Origin: Euglena gracilis
Lineage: Eukaryota; Euglenida; Euglenophyceae; Euglenales
Assembly: GCA_039621445.1 (NCBI GenBank)
Contig: CP154957.1
Span: forward strand, 8,049,738-8,113,737
DNA length: 64,000 nt
Reading direction: 5' to 3'
The notes under the pieces were generated by a model, which made no database searches, was not told where the DNA came from, and worked only from the letters and a program-made list of their open reading frames with translations. Shown here piece after piece: positions 10,754-21,851 of the stretch (within the stretch, counting starts at the first letter, position 1; each line of letters begins with the position of its first letter). The translations under genes were made by a program, and so were the position numbers.

Positions 10754-11244
10754 GTCAGTGGAACCCGCAATTTGTTTGCATTTGCGCAATTATCTCACAA
10801 TTGCCATAATTTTTCGGCATTCTTGCACAGTTTTCCGGGACCTTTCGAAATCAATTCCTGGCTTCTATATGGAAGGCTTGGGCTCCCGCAAACGCCGAAT
10901 GCAGAAACCGGTGTGATGTGCAGAACCAATCCAAATGTGACAGAATGGTTGGAAATATGACAAAATAAAATGGCGGAAGGAGCAATTTAACCCCCTCCCC
11001 TTTTTGTCTTATTGTTCCTGTGCTGCTCAAGTTTTCTTGGCGTCTGGTTCCTTCACTTTTCTCTTTGTACCCCTCATTGTCCCTCCCCCATTGTTGTCCG
11101 GTCAGGGGTCCTGGGAGTCAGGTCGGTGGCACAATACGGGGGGATATGGAACGAGCTCAGAGCAGAGACAGCAGCCCAAGGCGGGCTTTGCGTATTTTCC
11201 ACCCCCGGTGCTGTCGCCTTCAAGTTCCTTCGGCGGCCGGGCTG

Positions 11245-11520
11245 AACTTTAAGGCGGTGCTGACCCCACCCCAGGGTGTTGTGCCGGCTTGGGTAGGCCA
11301 GAAATGCCTGGGCACTCGGCCAAGGCACTTCCGGCGCTGAAGGCTCCAGAAACCCAGAGAACTCCATTTTTGGGCACTTTTTTGGCCCACGACCAGGCAG
11401 GCACGACCCCCCCCCCGGTAGGGGGTACTGCTTGCCTGCCCACGCACTCCAGGGCACCCCGAGACCCCCTCTCCCTCGGGGTTGGTCGCCTGCTCAGCCT
11501 GTCTGCGACCTACTACACGT
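11245..11520. mobile_element. Probable MITE, D-related
   Basis: It contains CGGCGCTGAAGG near 11327, GGCACTCC-type words and a CCTCGGGGTTGGTCGCC right end followed by AGCCTG, features shared with D1 (38006-38301). I could not define matching ends or a target duplication. Confidence 0.4.
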
Positions 11521-11539
11521 AGAGTGAGGCACACGCGAC

Positions 11540-11866
11540 GACATGCATTCGACCTCGACAAAAATCTTCAACCCACCCCCTCCCCCCCACCTCTCAGTGT
11601 CTGGTCCACACCCACCTTGGCGCCCGCCGCCGCGGGAACTCCGTGCCACCCATGAGCCTCCCCAGCGGCTGACGGAGCCCCCCGCCCCCCTCCCTGCCCC
11701 CACCGCCCCAGCCCCGGCTCCAGCCCCTTGGCCCCCTGACCATGACCCTACCGTCCGCCCTTCCTTGGGCCAAAAGAGCCCGCCGGCCAGGGATTGGTCC
11801 CCCCCCTGTTCAAGCACTGCCTTGTCTAAGCACCCAGCTCTTGCCTTGCCATCTTTTAAAAGGTCA
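11540..11866 (+). CDS. Pro-rich candidate exon, unrecognised gene 2
   Basis: An open frame rich in Pro, Ala, Ser and Thr (for example RLTEPPAPLPAPTAPAPAPA and later PSLGQKSPPARDWSPPCSS) ends near TCTTTTAAAAG before GTCATC. The frame is the only open one across the GC-rich part. Low complexity prevents family assignment. The 5' limit is not known, and whether this is the first exon of gene 2 is inference. Confidence 0.35.
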
Positions 11867-12150
11867 TCTTCAAGGTGCATTTATTTTGCATTTTTGTCGG
11901 ATTTACATTGAGAGTTTTGATATTGCAGAAACTGCTGAAGCTTGATTTGGTGATGCATTGTGAATTATTGCACCCTGATGCTCTCAGTCAGTAAGCCCCT
12001 CTGTCTAAGTACCACCCTCCCTGCACATTTTTTTTTACCCCACTTGGTTCTTTCCCATGTTTTCCGGTGCTCAGCAAGGGGAAGGAGGTAACTGCTCGCC
12101 CCCCAATAATCTGTCATTCCTGTGAGTTTGCCACTCCCCTCTCCCTGCAG

Positions 12151-12254
12151 ACAGTTACCGACCCTTCTGTCTGTGCCACCCAACCTTCACGCCAGCCAGA
12201 TGCAATCGTGAAGATGCAAGCCATGCATTTTCAGGCATCAGAAGCTCTGAAAAG
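12151..12254 (+). CDS. Exon of unrecognised gene 2
   Basis: A clean CAG acceptor (12148-12150) and GTATGC donor (12255) enclose TVTDPSVCATQPSRQPDAIV then KMQAMHFQASEALK. The second half looks helical. I do not recognise a family. Its position between the Pro-rich exon and the Ser/Ala-rich exons suggests the same gene. Confidence 0.5.
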
Positions 12255-13759
12255 GTATGCCACCCTCTTGGCACAGAGTTTCAACTTTTTATGAGGAAGT
12301 GATGCTCTGGACCCTCTGTGTGGTCTGAATTTCCCCCGAGCTGTGAGTCTGGCCAGGAAATCCCGCCCCCAATGCCCATCCTTTCGTGGACCCGGAAGGC
12401 ACCTTACCATGGGAGGCCACTTGGGTCTTTGGGTCTGCGCTCTCGGACCATTGAGGGAACAAGAGGTTGTCTCTCCCCCAGGGCAATTGTCCAACGTACA
12501 TATACGTGTGGGATATGTGACTGGTTTCCATTTTTGAATATACCCCAGTGCCACCCGGTCCGAGGGAAGAATCCTTGAGAACAGCTGAAGGCGGCCAGAA
12601 CGGTCCTCACCGGAGCTCTCCAGTGGGATCAGCGCATGGGGCTCCATATGTTTTGTTGTCACTGGTGCTGGAATTTTGTGTGTGGAATTCAGTTTCCGAA
12701 CTGAATATGTTGCTGGGGGGTTGTTGGAGCGCTCGACAGAGTTTCACTGGAGAAAAAATGTTTATTGCTGGAAAACCGGGGGAAACGTTGAAGCTGCGGT
12801 GGCAAGAAAAGTGCCATGTTTTGCCACTTTTTTTTGAACCTTTCCTCTCAACGAGTTGGCTGGATCATTACATCGGGAGCAGAAAGGAAATTCCTTTGAC
12901 GTTGGAGATGGTCCAGGGATGCCTGAAATCACTTTTTTCCCCGACATCGACCTGTTTTTGCCAAATGGTGGCCAATTTTTGACCTTTTTTCCTGTGGATT
13001 TTTCATTTAATGTGCTGGGACACAGAGTTTTTTTCCCCTAGTTCTCCTATCCCCCCCCCACCCCCGGGAAACTGTCATGCCCGAGAACCTGTCAGGGTCC
13101 CGCCCGGAAACTGTCAGGGTCCCTGGTACTGGCCAACCTGTCAGTATAGGAAGTTGTCAGGGTCCCCGGTACTGGCCACCGGGGGGGGGGGTAGGTAAGC
13201 ACCGTCGGGAACATGGTGGTGAAAGCTTCGGTGACAAATTTTGGGATGGGCAGGGCATATTACCCCTCGGATCGGGTTTGAAGAATTCCACATGAGACAG
13301 GCGAAGCCTACCATGGTAGACTGGCATTCACAGAATTTGCAGGCCCATGTCCTTTGTTGATCTTCACACTTCTGCCACCTCTCCCCCAGGCTTCCTCTTG
13401 CAGGTGCCAAAGCATGAGGTTGAGTTCGGTCGTATTTGGTGGGGGTGTGTCAAAGGTGTTGTGTGTGCGCGCGCACACACACTGCATCAGTGACCCCATC
13501 GGAAAGGTTGTGTACTAGAAACTGTCAAATTGCCAAATTGAAAGTTGTCATCCAGCAATTGCCATTTGCTTTGGCAACTTTTTGTCAGGTGGGTTTGCGA
13601 CATGGGAGCTTGGGTGGTGTTTTTTTTTTTTGCAGGGGGGGGTAAAAGTTCTTCGCATTATTTCACATTTTCGCTCATTTTTACCCGTTTCTTAACTTTT
13701 CCAAGAATGCTCATTATTGCGCATTTTTTGCACATTTTTTTTCAAATGAAATTTCAAAT
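12255..13759. other. Intron with CTGTCAGGGT repeat family
   Basis: No supported exon. At 13073-13190 there are several copies of a GAAACTGTCAGGGTCCC / GTACTGGCC word, which recurs at about 23370-23430 and 27255-27355, so it is a dispersed repeat family. A GT/GC dinucleotide run lies at 13457-13482. Confidence 0.45.
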
Positions 13760-13953
13760 CAGCAGTTTGGTTTTGTTGCCAATCCCCGCCCTGTCCACGC
13801 CCGGCAACCGGCTGCCTGGCCCACCCATCCCCCCTCAGCCCGGCCCCCAGCCATCCTACAGCAGCCTCGTCCGTCCTCTACAGCTCCATCTCCTCCCGGG
13901 CCGCCTCCGCTGGCCCATCTCCGGCGGCACTGCCAGCCGTGGGGAGCGCCGAG
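13760..13953 (+). CDS. Ser/Ala/Pro-rich exon, unrecognised gene 2
   Basis: It ends at a strong donor (GAG then GTGAGC, 13954) in a frame reading AASSVLYSSISSRAASAGPS then PAALPAVGSAE. Composition is typical of a disordered linker. The acceptor is taken as CAG just before the T-rich start. Two other frames are also open, so the frame is moderately supported. Confidence 0.45.
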
Positions 13954-14680
13954 GTGAGCGGTGGCTGCCCTACCTTGTTGCGCACTGTCCTTTTACACGT
14001 TGCGGTGTACTTTTTTTGCATTTTGAGAAAAAAATGGTGGTCAAACATTTGTTGGATACAGTATTTTCATGGGGTTTGGGGTTTTAACCTGGTTAAAACC
14101 TAAAACCCCAGTTGTTGTTGTTGTTCCCCTGTTTTCAACACCAACACCAGGAATACTGTTTCATGTCTCATGAGTGGTTCATCTTTCACAAATTCTTTAT
14201 GAGCCATGAATAATATTTATCTGTCATCTTCCACAGTAGTCCTTCAAAGTGGCATTCGATACGTCATCTTTGCTACGATGCAATGAAATCAAATGCTTTT
14301 GTTGTGGTTTGTGGACCCATGTTGCATGTCGGGGCTGCCACTGGGCAAACATTTGGGCGCGTCTTCGGCCTTTCCCCCGACCACATCGGGCTGTGAGCTG
14401 AATTTCTACCAGGTTGTGAAAGACTTCGATATGCCATTTCAAGTTGATTTGGTTTTGTCTCTCTTCTCTGCTGGTGAATCTTCACGGTGAACAATTTCCC
14501 TGTAAGCACAGGCATTCCAAGTCAGGGCTACATGTTTCCACACTTTCTTTTCATATCTATTCTAGCACTTTTCATTAATTGCATTACTAGACTTGGTGTA
14601 ATGGGTGTTTTTGCGCCGCAAACCTGGAATAGGTGCCTGCTTGCCAGGTTCCAATTTTTCTGAGTGGCTATTTTTTTGAG

Positions 14681-14930
14681 GCTCGTTCATGTGCAATGTT
14701 GCTGGCAGCGGCATTGCACGCAGCTTTGGTGCGTCTGCTTGCATGCCTGGACCAGCCCACCGCCCCCTCCGCATCCATGCTGCCCCCCTCGTTTGCCGCC
14801 TTGTTCGGCGGCCCTCAGCCGGTCCGCAGCCCTGCGCCACTCGACACGTCGGTGCCCGCCTCAAAGGTGGCCGCTGTCCCCACCGCCACGGCCCATGACG
14901 GCCCGATTGGTGCATTGCCGGCCAAACAGG
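14681..14930 (+). CDS. Exon of unrecognised gene 2
   Basis: It starts after TTTGAG in phase 0, matching the previous donor, and reads ARSCAMLLAAALHAALVRLL then ACLDQPTAPSASMLPPSFAA. A helical start is followed by a Pro/Ala/Ser-rich region ending GPIGALPAKQ. The donor is GTAGGG at 14931. No family recognised. Confidence 0.5.
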
Positions 14931-16859
14931 GTAGGGGGAATGCAACACAGACCTGCTTATCAGGGGAAAGGGATGTTCTTTCATCCCGAAAAACACCCCT
15001 GAGGACCACCCTCCGGCCAAACTAACCGTCCAATGACGGTTAGGGGCTCGACCAGGGTCGATAATTAAAACAGCTCAAAGCACATATAGTTTTGGGTGAG
15101 CTCCCCTGTAAGTGTCGACCTGGTTCTGGCGCGAAATTCTGCTTTTTTCGATGAAAACGCCAAGGGAATATGTTTTTCCAGTAGGGAGGACCCCCAGGAC
15201 CCAGACTACCAACCAGACCCCACTTTTTCCACTGGAAATCCCAGTCCAATGAACCCCTGGGGGGCAGGGTTCGATAGAAGGAGGGTGTAGGTTTAGAGGG
15301 GGGGGGTGCCCCCCACCCCCACTCCTGGATCAAGGGGTCCGGACCACCCCCCACCTGCCAAGAGCTTAGGCGGCGCATGCCGCACTTGAACCTTTTTTTT
15401 GGTCGATGTGCGCATTTGCCCGCATGTCCAGAATTTCGGTTTTTTTTCACTGGCACTAACGTGGAGCACAACTGTGACGGATCCGAGCGAATTTGCTTTT
15501 TCGGCGCTGTCACTCCGAGGACTTTGGCCAATTTCCCTGTTTTTCCCCCCGGCTTATTTTGATGTTGGTGTGACGCGAAAACCCCTGGACCGAGTCCCGC
15601 AAAAGGGGAAAATGACCGGACCCTCTCCTGCCTGTCCCCGATTTACCGGCGCTGACTCCCGGGGCTTGCCGCACTTTCTTTGGTTAGCCCCTCCTTGGAT
15701 TTGTGAGTTTGGGTTTGCCGGAGCACGGAACAATGCAACCAGATATTATCATTCAACACTCAACTTTCTTCGGAGTGACACATTTCAGCCATGTTGTAGC
15801 AAGAAAAAATGTTGGTGTGCGCAAATTTGCACACTGACCACTCTGGGGTTCCCCCGAACAGCGACCATAAATACCCCAGGATTTACACTGCTGGAAACGG
15901 TAAAACAAACTCCATGTGCCGCGGATGTGCAAACTGACAGTGTGCGCATTTGTGCAAAGGGCATGTGGGAACACGATCAAATATCACGGTATATATACAG
16001 GCCCCGCTCCCCTGAGAAAACTGGAGGGACATGTGACGTAGTCTTACCCCCCCCCCCCATGTCCAACGACCCCCCTATGTCCAACGACCACCCCCCCGGT
16101 CAGAGGACACCTTTTCGGAGGTTTGATGTTTTTTTTGCAGGTGCGTGAAAACCGGCGGTTTGCCAGCCCTGAAAGGCTTTTCTTCCGCCCTTCTCCTCCA
16201 CCCTGCAGCCCATCGTCCATTAAAATGTTCCCTCTGTGGAGTTTTGTGCATTACGAGCGCTCCACCGGGAGATAGTGCTTGCGGTTGTTGAAGGACCTTC
16301 ACCACACTCCCAACATTCCACCATTTTCGGGTGTTTGCTAGGTTGCATGATGGAGTGAAGATGGTTGATGGAATGCAGGGATTGTCGACTGGGTATCTTT
16401 ATTTTTTTGAGAAATCCCGCGGCGTGAAGGTACATTTTGGGGCTATTTGAGGAAATATTTGTTGACATGGCTGGAAATGGGGGCGCGAAGCGCCGGAAGG
16501 AAAAATTTGACCTGTTTGGGGGGTTTCGGCAAATTTTTTTCCCCGACCCCTTGTCCAACGACCCCCCCCGGTCAGAGGACACCTTTTTGGTCACTACCCT
16601 ATGTCCAACGACCGCCCCCCCCCCCGTCAGAGGACAGAGGTTACCGGTCGTTGGACATAGGGGGGGAGGGTACTCGAAAACAGACAAAAGTGCACTGAAA
16701 AATCACTTTGTGCCAAATACCAGTGTGTCGGGGATATAAGAAGTGGTCGGTGTGTGCATTGTGCAAACCGACCACGTGAGCATAGACACACGTCGTCGAC
16801 ATGCGATGCGCACACAGACGACGTGCGCACGCCGACAATGACAGCATTGCTTCAAACAG
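14931..16859. other. Long intron or intron pair; dispersed repeats
   Basis: No convincing exon. It holds the GGAGGGTGTAGGTTTAG repeat (near 15285, also seen near 46320 and inverted near 58590). It also holds the TGTCCAACGACC...GGTCAGAGGAC family at 16065-16115 and 16550-16680. Phase mismatch between the flanking exons suggests that an exon has been missed here. Confidence 0.4.
16545..16680. repeat. Foldback copy of the TGTCCAACGACC repeat family
   Basis: An 18-bp perfect inverted repeat (CCCTATGTCCAACGACCG at 16597-16614 with its complement at 16645-16662) encloses a C run and GTCAGAGGACA. Related single copies occur at 16065-16115 and 41020-41065. Probably the remains of a palindromic MITE. 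Confidence 0.6.
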
Positions 16860-17202
16860 AACATCAAAAACCGCCCCTACCACCACCTGCAATGGATCCT
16901 TCAGGTGTACAGCTGCCACACCCTCTCCTCTGTCATCAGGGGCCAATTCTGTCCCAGTGACAGGTTCAGGCCCATGTGGAATGTGGAGACCTTCAATAGG
17001 TGGTCCACCGCCAGCACGTCCCTGCACGTCCCTGCATCCACCGGCCCTGCCGATCGTCCTCTGGTTTTCCCGCAACAGTCACATCAGGCGATGGCTGCTT
17101 CAACAGCCACCAGGCTGTCATCAACCCCTGGTGCAGCAGCAGCCACCAAGGTGGCCATATCGTCCCCCCAAAACCGGACGGCAGACTGGGGGTGGACATG
17201 GT
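16860..17202 (+). CDS. Long exon of unrecognised gene 2
   Basis: It follows ACAG and ends at the strongest donor in the region (GTAAGT, 17203). It reads NIKNRPYHHLQWILQVYSCH, then a globular-looking stretch (RGQFCPSDRFRPMWNVETFN), then a Ser/Thr/Ala/Gln-rich tail (STATRLSSTPGAAAATKVAI). About 114 codons without a stop. A second frame is also open, but this one has better hydrophobic patterning and splice signals. No family recognised. Confidence 0.5.
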
Positions 17203-18003
17203 GTAAGTCCATGGAAACAATGGAAACCAGCAGCATCCTAGGTTTTGACGCAAAGCCCACTGCACCGTGGTGAAAAAAATAAATAATGGGAAAACACCAC
17301 GGGAAAATGCAGGAAGGATGCTGATGAGAAATTTTTTAAAAGTTTGCAAATCATTGTTTTTGAAGAAAAGTGTCGAACACCCACAGGGGGGGGGGGGGGT
17401 TGCACGCGATGAATTCCCTGCGTAATTCCAAACCAATGACATGAGAACGATCGGCTCCGCGGGTTGGAAAAAAAGACGTACACGCTTGCGCACAGAGACA
17501 ATTTTTTTCCTGTCAGAGAGCGTATTCTAATGAACATTACACATGACCTGAAACCAGGATCTTTTCACCATGCAATGTTTGCAGTATTTCAGTATTTCAC
17601 GGTGTCCCATGTGCACAATTGCGCCCATGGATTGTTGGGAAAGCGAGTCCTCCTTAAACGGATGTAAATGTCAAAGGTATATTTACAAGCCACCGTTCTT
17701 CGTTGCACATTGCACACTGCTCTCATTCATGAACTTTACCCCACATTGACAACCAAGAACTAAAACGGCAGCTGTCATGTTTCATGTGGAAAATTGAAAT
17801 TGGGGAGCATATTTCAACGACTTCAATTGAACCAGGGGTGTATGGTTCAAATGCGCACAACGACCATTTTCGCAAATGCGCACACCGGTCATTCGAACAA
17901 ATACACGAGTGATCGGCGTGCGCATCTTTGCAAATTTTTTCCATAAAGTGCCAAAATAACATTGTTGGCCAGTTGGGGGGGGGGGCAAAAAATTCGGCCC
18001 GGC

Positions 18004-18149
18004 GCCCCGTAGGCCCCGTTAAGGACCCCGCCCCGTCGCACTGCGATGCCCCACGGCGGGCTGGGCCCCCCGCCCCGGCGTGGACGTCCCCGCTGTCCCC
18101 GCTGTGGACCGCCGCCGCCGGGCTCAGCGCCCCTGCACAGCGCCTGGGC
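18004..18149 (+). CDS. Candidate Pro/Ala-rich exon, gene 2
   Basis: A GC-rich island after a GTAG acceptor, readable as PVKDPAPSHCDAPRRAGPPA then PAWTSPLSPLWTAAAGL. Composition matches other gene 2 exons. Limits and frame are uncertain. Confidence 0.3.
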
Positions 18150-18527
18150 CTCCATACCCCTCCCAACCCACATTCGCCAAAATTGACCTTTTCAAACTTT
18201 AAATGGCATTGCTCCAGCCCAGGCTGCTGTTTACCTTGGAAGGCGTGGAAGGCTTGGAAGACATAACCGATGGCCCGGGTGTGGGTTTCCGCGCGACGCG
18301 CCGAAACCCACTGTTAGGAAACGCCCTTAGATGGACCGATTTGGGAGATCCCCTGGGAGGGAGGTCTTGCGCCGGGCCAGGTGGGTGGGGAGGGGACCCC
18401 GTCAGACTTGAAAAGAAGCCTGCTCCGGCCCTATCCCACCGTTAGGAATGTCCTGGGCCATTTCTATCACGAGCTTTCTGGCATTTCATTGTTTCTCGTG
18501 GGTTGGCTTTTGGATGTTTTGGACTAG

Positions 18528-18655
18528 CGGCTGCCGCCGACCACATGTTCTCCCCGGAGGGGGTACAGCGGTCGCTTATTTGGAACTCCACCCGGACGCC
18601 TGCGGAGCCCCTAGCGATGCCCCCATCCGGAGAGACATGTTTGCCTGGCCGCCGA
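18528..18655 (+). CDS. Candidate exon, gene 2
   Basis: A GC-rich island with two competing open frames, one containing HMFSPEGVQRSLIWNSTRTP and the other YLELHPDACGAPSDAPIRRD. I cannot choose between them. Confidence 0.25.
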
Positions 18656-18991
18656 GGGACGTGAAAGACGTGACACTTTTTTGGGACAGTTTGGAATTCT
18701 GGTCATGAGTGGATTGCACTGGGCCTCCCACCAAGACAAACAATCTCCCCACCCCAGACCAACGTGTCGAATCGGCTTCTCTTTCGATGAATTGCAATTT
18801 AATTGGAAATTGTTAAGGCAGTTTCAAACATTTATTTTAAACCCTGCCCCCAGCGTACAATTAAACTATGGGTTCTTTTTTTCATTTGGCTTTCTCCTGG
18901 ACATAATATTGATCGTATTGTGTTGTTTTTTGATTTTTTTTGATTTGCCTTTACTAAAGCAACAAACTGATGACTGTCTTTTTTCCACAGG

Positions 18992-19140
18992 TTTTAGATT
19001 TGGGCATTCATCCCCACCACCGCCAGGCACAAGCCACGTCCCACTGCGCAACTGGCGAGCCCCAAACCACCCGGCGCTCGTCAGCCACCTCCACCGGCAG
19101 GGGCACGCTGCAGGCTTCCGAGGGCTGCGAGGCGCTGCAA
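18992..19140 (+). CDS. Candidate exon, gene 2
   Basis: A good pyrimidine tract and CAG acceptor at 18989-18991 precede VLDLGIHPHHRQAQATSHCA, then a Thr/Ser-rich stretch (TTRRSSATSTGRGTLQAS). The donor is not obvious. Confidence 0.35.
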
Positions 19141-19630
19141 GTGGAATACCCAACGTTGGTTGTCATCATTCCTTGTCCACTGTACCATCTCCGCACCAAA
19201 GACAGAGAATTTTTTTTCCATAAAAGAAACGGCACCAACGAACCTCCTGGTTAGGGGATTTCATAAGCCGAAGGGGTCACACCATATTTTTTCTTTTTTC
19301 TTTTTGTTAAACACCCTGTTCACGTTTCAGACACTTTTATTTTCTTCAAAAAGGAAAGTTTTCTAAAACAGTCAAAACTTCCTGATTTTGGTTTACCTCA
19401 ATTTGTGCATTTTCTGCCAGTTTTTTTTTAGTTTTTTGGGTACCATCAGGCAGCCAGGTTCTGCTTGGCTCTGAAATGAATGAGAATCCTAAAAACCAAG
19501 GTGGTCCACCCCCCACCTTTTCTTGTTTTTGATGGGGCTCCAAGTCACAACATGAAGGCTCCGAAGTATTGTTCCTTGGCGGGTGCCCCCGCCAGGCCTT
19601 CCAAGCAGCCCTGGCTGGGCAACCTGCCAG

Positions 19631-19745
19631 GCCAGACAAGTTGCCGGACTGTCCAGCAATTTGTCCACCGCCTGCACCTTTTTCCAGCTCCTGGTTCCTG
19701 AAAACATTCCTGCTTCTGGCAACAACGACCTTGTGCAAGCTCACA
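19631..19745 (+). CDS. Exon of unrecognised gene 2
   Basis: It lies between CCAG and a consensus donor GTAAGT (19746) and reads ARQVAGLSSNLSTACTFFQL then LVPENIPASGNNDLVQAH. It looks like folded protein rather than linker. No family recognised. It ends in phase 1, so at least one more exon should lie between it and the terminal exon. Confidence 0.5.
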
Positions 19746-20800
19746 GTAAGTTGAAGTGTGACGCAGTCTTTTGTCCGTTTTTTTTTTTGCACTATTTCAC
19801 CCCTCCCCCAACTTTCTGCACCGGCACAAGCCTGATCATTGAATGTCACAAAGCAAAAGTGTTCACCCATTTCTCGCCACGTTGGTCAATTTGCGCTTCT
19901 TCTGAGATGTTTTTTTCCCCCCCCCCAAGTCCATTCTAGCAGAAAGGTGGGCATTTATGGAAGTCCGAGGCATTTACGCCAATTTTTCAAAGGTGTTTGA
20001 AAGTTTTTTAGGGTATGAGACGCCAGAAATGTTATCCGGCTTCTAAAATCGAGGAATCTGCTGCCCAGCCTTATTTTGATTGCATACCCCCCTCGTGCCA
20101 GGCATGAATGGGTCTTGGGGACTTACTTTTTGGCGTTCTTTTGAAATACAGAACGACTTGTTTGGTAGCAAGAGCTTTGAGTTGGCTAGAGTGGCGTCTG
20201 AACTCCACTTGAATGAATTTGTTTGTGTTTCCACGTTTCAGCCCAAATATGACCCTGGTTGGGTGTGTTCCAGTGTGGGCTCACAACCCTCATTGATGAC
20301 GCGATGGCAGCTTCAAAAGAGCCAATGCTGTGCAGAGTCTCTCATTCCATGAATGGGAAACACGAGCCTCTTCCCGATTGTTTTTTTCAACAGACAGCCT
20401 CTGGTTGAATGAATGTGATTCTTAGACGTTGTTATGCTTGATTCGTCAAACTTCCCACGGCCCAAATTTCAGCAACCCGTTGCTTGAATTCGACTTTCAG
20501 CTGATCCACCCAAGGGCTTGCTTAATTTTGGGGGTTGCTTGAATTTGGGTTTCGCCATACACGCCGAGGGCTTGCACATTTTCCCTTCTCTTCGCCTTTT
20601 CACGTAGAAACCACCCGACAACCCACTGTCGACCGCAATTCCCCCCACAACCCCCACCCTTCCTGCTGCGCACTGACCCGCCACGCGATCAGCTGCCAGA
20701 TCCTGCCATAACAAAGTCCCGCTACCGACAAAAAATTGCAACATATATACAGCACATGGTTCGGGCGGTGGGTCAAACTGGTTTCCCACCACCGCGGTAG

Positions 20801-20953
20801 ACCCTGGCAGTGGCCCCGGCAAGCGTGGCGGCCCTCCGGTCCCCGAAAAGCTGCCGGCCCCCCTCCGAGCCGGGGGCCGCCGCAGAGGACCGCCGGGATG
20901 GGAGCTTCGGCGTGCCCGACGACATGCCGGTGGAGGAGACGGAGGAGGGCTGA
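20801..20953 (+). CDS. Terminal exon of unrecognised gene 2, acidic C-terminus
   Basis: It follows a GGTAG acceptor and has 50 sense codons plus TGA at 20951-20953. It reads TLAVAPASVAALRSPKSCRP and ends GSFGVPDDMPVEETEEG. A short acidic tail is common in eukaryotic proteins but not diagnostic. Confidence 0.5.
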   Translation, partial: TLAVAPASVAALRSPKSCRPPSEPGAAAEDRRDGSFGVPDDMPVEETEEG

Positions 20954-21851
20954 GGCAGATCCACAGGGCTGGCCTGCGCGGGAGTGCGCTGTGAGGTGGT
21001 GATAACAACTTGTCGTGAGATTCTTTCAATAGGGACATGTCGGTCGCTTAACGCATGTAAATTTTCCTGTTTGCTGTTTTCCCCAAAGGGGATTTTGTGG
21101 CTTGTGAGTGATCCCCCCCCCCAATCAGGCAACGGGGTATTTGATTGTGGAACGTGGGACAACCACCCCTGGCCACCCACCTCATGTGGCCACCCCCCCC
21201 CCTTGCCCACCAACCGCCCCTATGCCGTCCCCCAGTCAGGGGTTGCAGGTCAGGGGGGCATATGACCCCCCGCCTGGGTCAGGTTGTCGGAACCCGGTCG
21301 GCAGGCAAGGGGCGGGGGGGGGGGGTGTGCAACCCGAGGCGTTGGGCTGTCTGCTCCGACCGTCCCTGTAAGGGTTTGGCTGTGACCTGCCGGCGGGCCG
21401 CAACCTTGGAACCCTGGCCCACTCTGCGCCGCTGCGTTGTACTCCCTCCCTTCCCTCTCCGCCCCACGCCTCTGTGTCCCTTAGACGCTGGGCAGTGGTG
21501 TATCCCACAGTCACTCAATACCCAACGGATGCCTCCTTGCCTGTTGTGTCAAATCCTGCCCGTGACGTTTTCCCAGCGGTTTGCATTGCTCCCCCACAAC
21601 CGGTCTGCTTCTCTGGTGCCAGTCAACCTCCATCATGGGAAATGTCCAGGCTCCTGTCTTTGGCTTGTCAGGTGGTACTCTCCAACAGGGGCACCCCCTG
21701 CTATTGCCCCCCAATCAGAGGACACCAATCCAGGGCTTTTTGTTTTAGGTTTCGGAGTGATAAGCACAAGGGATGCCTTGCCTGACGATCGTTGAGGAAG
21801 AGAACCCAGTGCCCTTCGCATGCATTTTGTTGACTCCCAAAGAGCGGTGGT

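Noticed and set aside
11105-11247. A terminal POC1 exon reading GYGTSSEQRQQPKAGFAYFP and ending in TAA
   Set aside because: The phase does not fit the previous exon, another frame is open, and a probable MITE begins here.
14224-14515. Minus-strand frames with Cys/His-rich words suggesting a zinc finger
   Set aside because: No recognisable spacing of Cys and His and no supporting transposon ends.
16641-17075. 144-codon open frame on the minus strand opposite the gene 2 exon
   Set aside because: The + strand frame has better splice signals (GTAAGT donor) and all other supported exons in the window are on the + strand.
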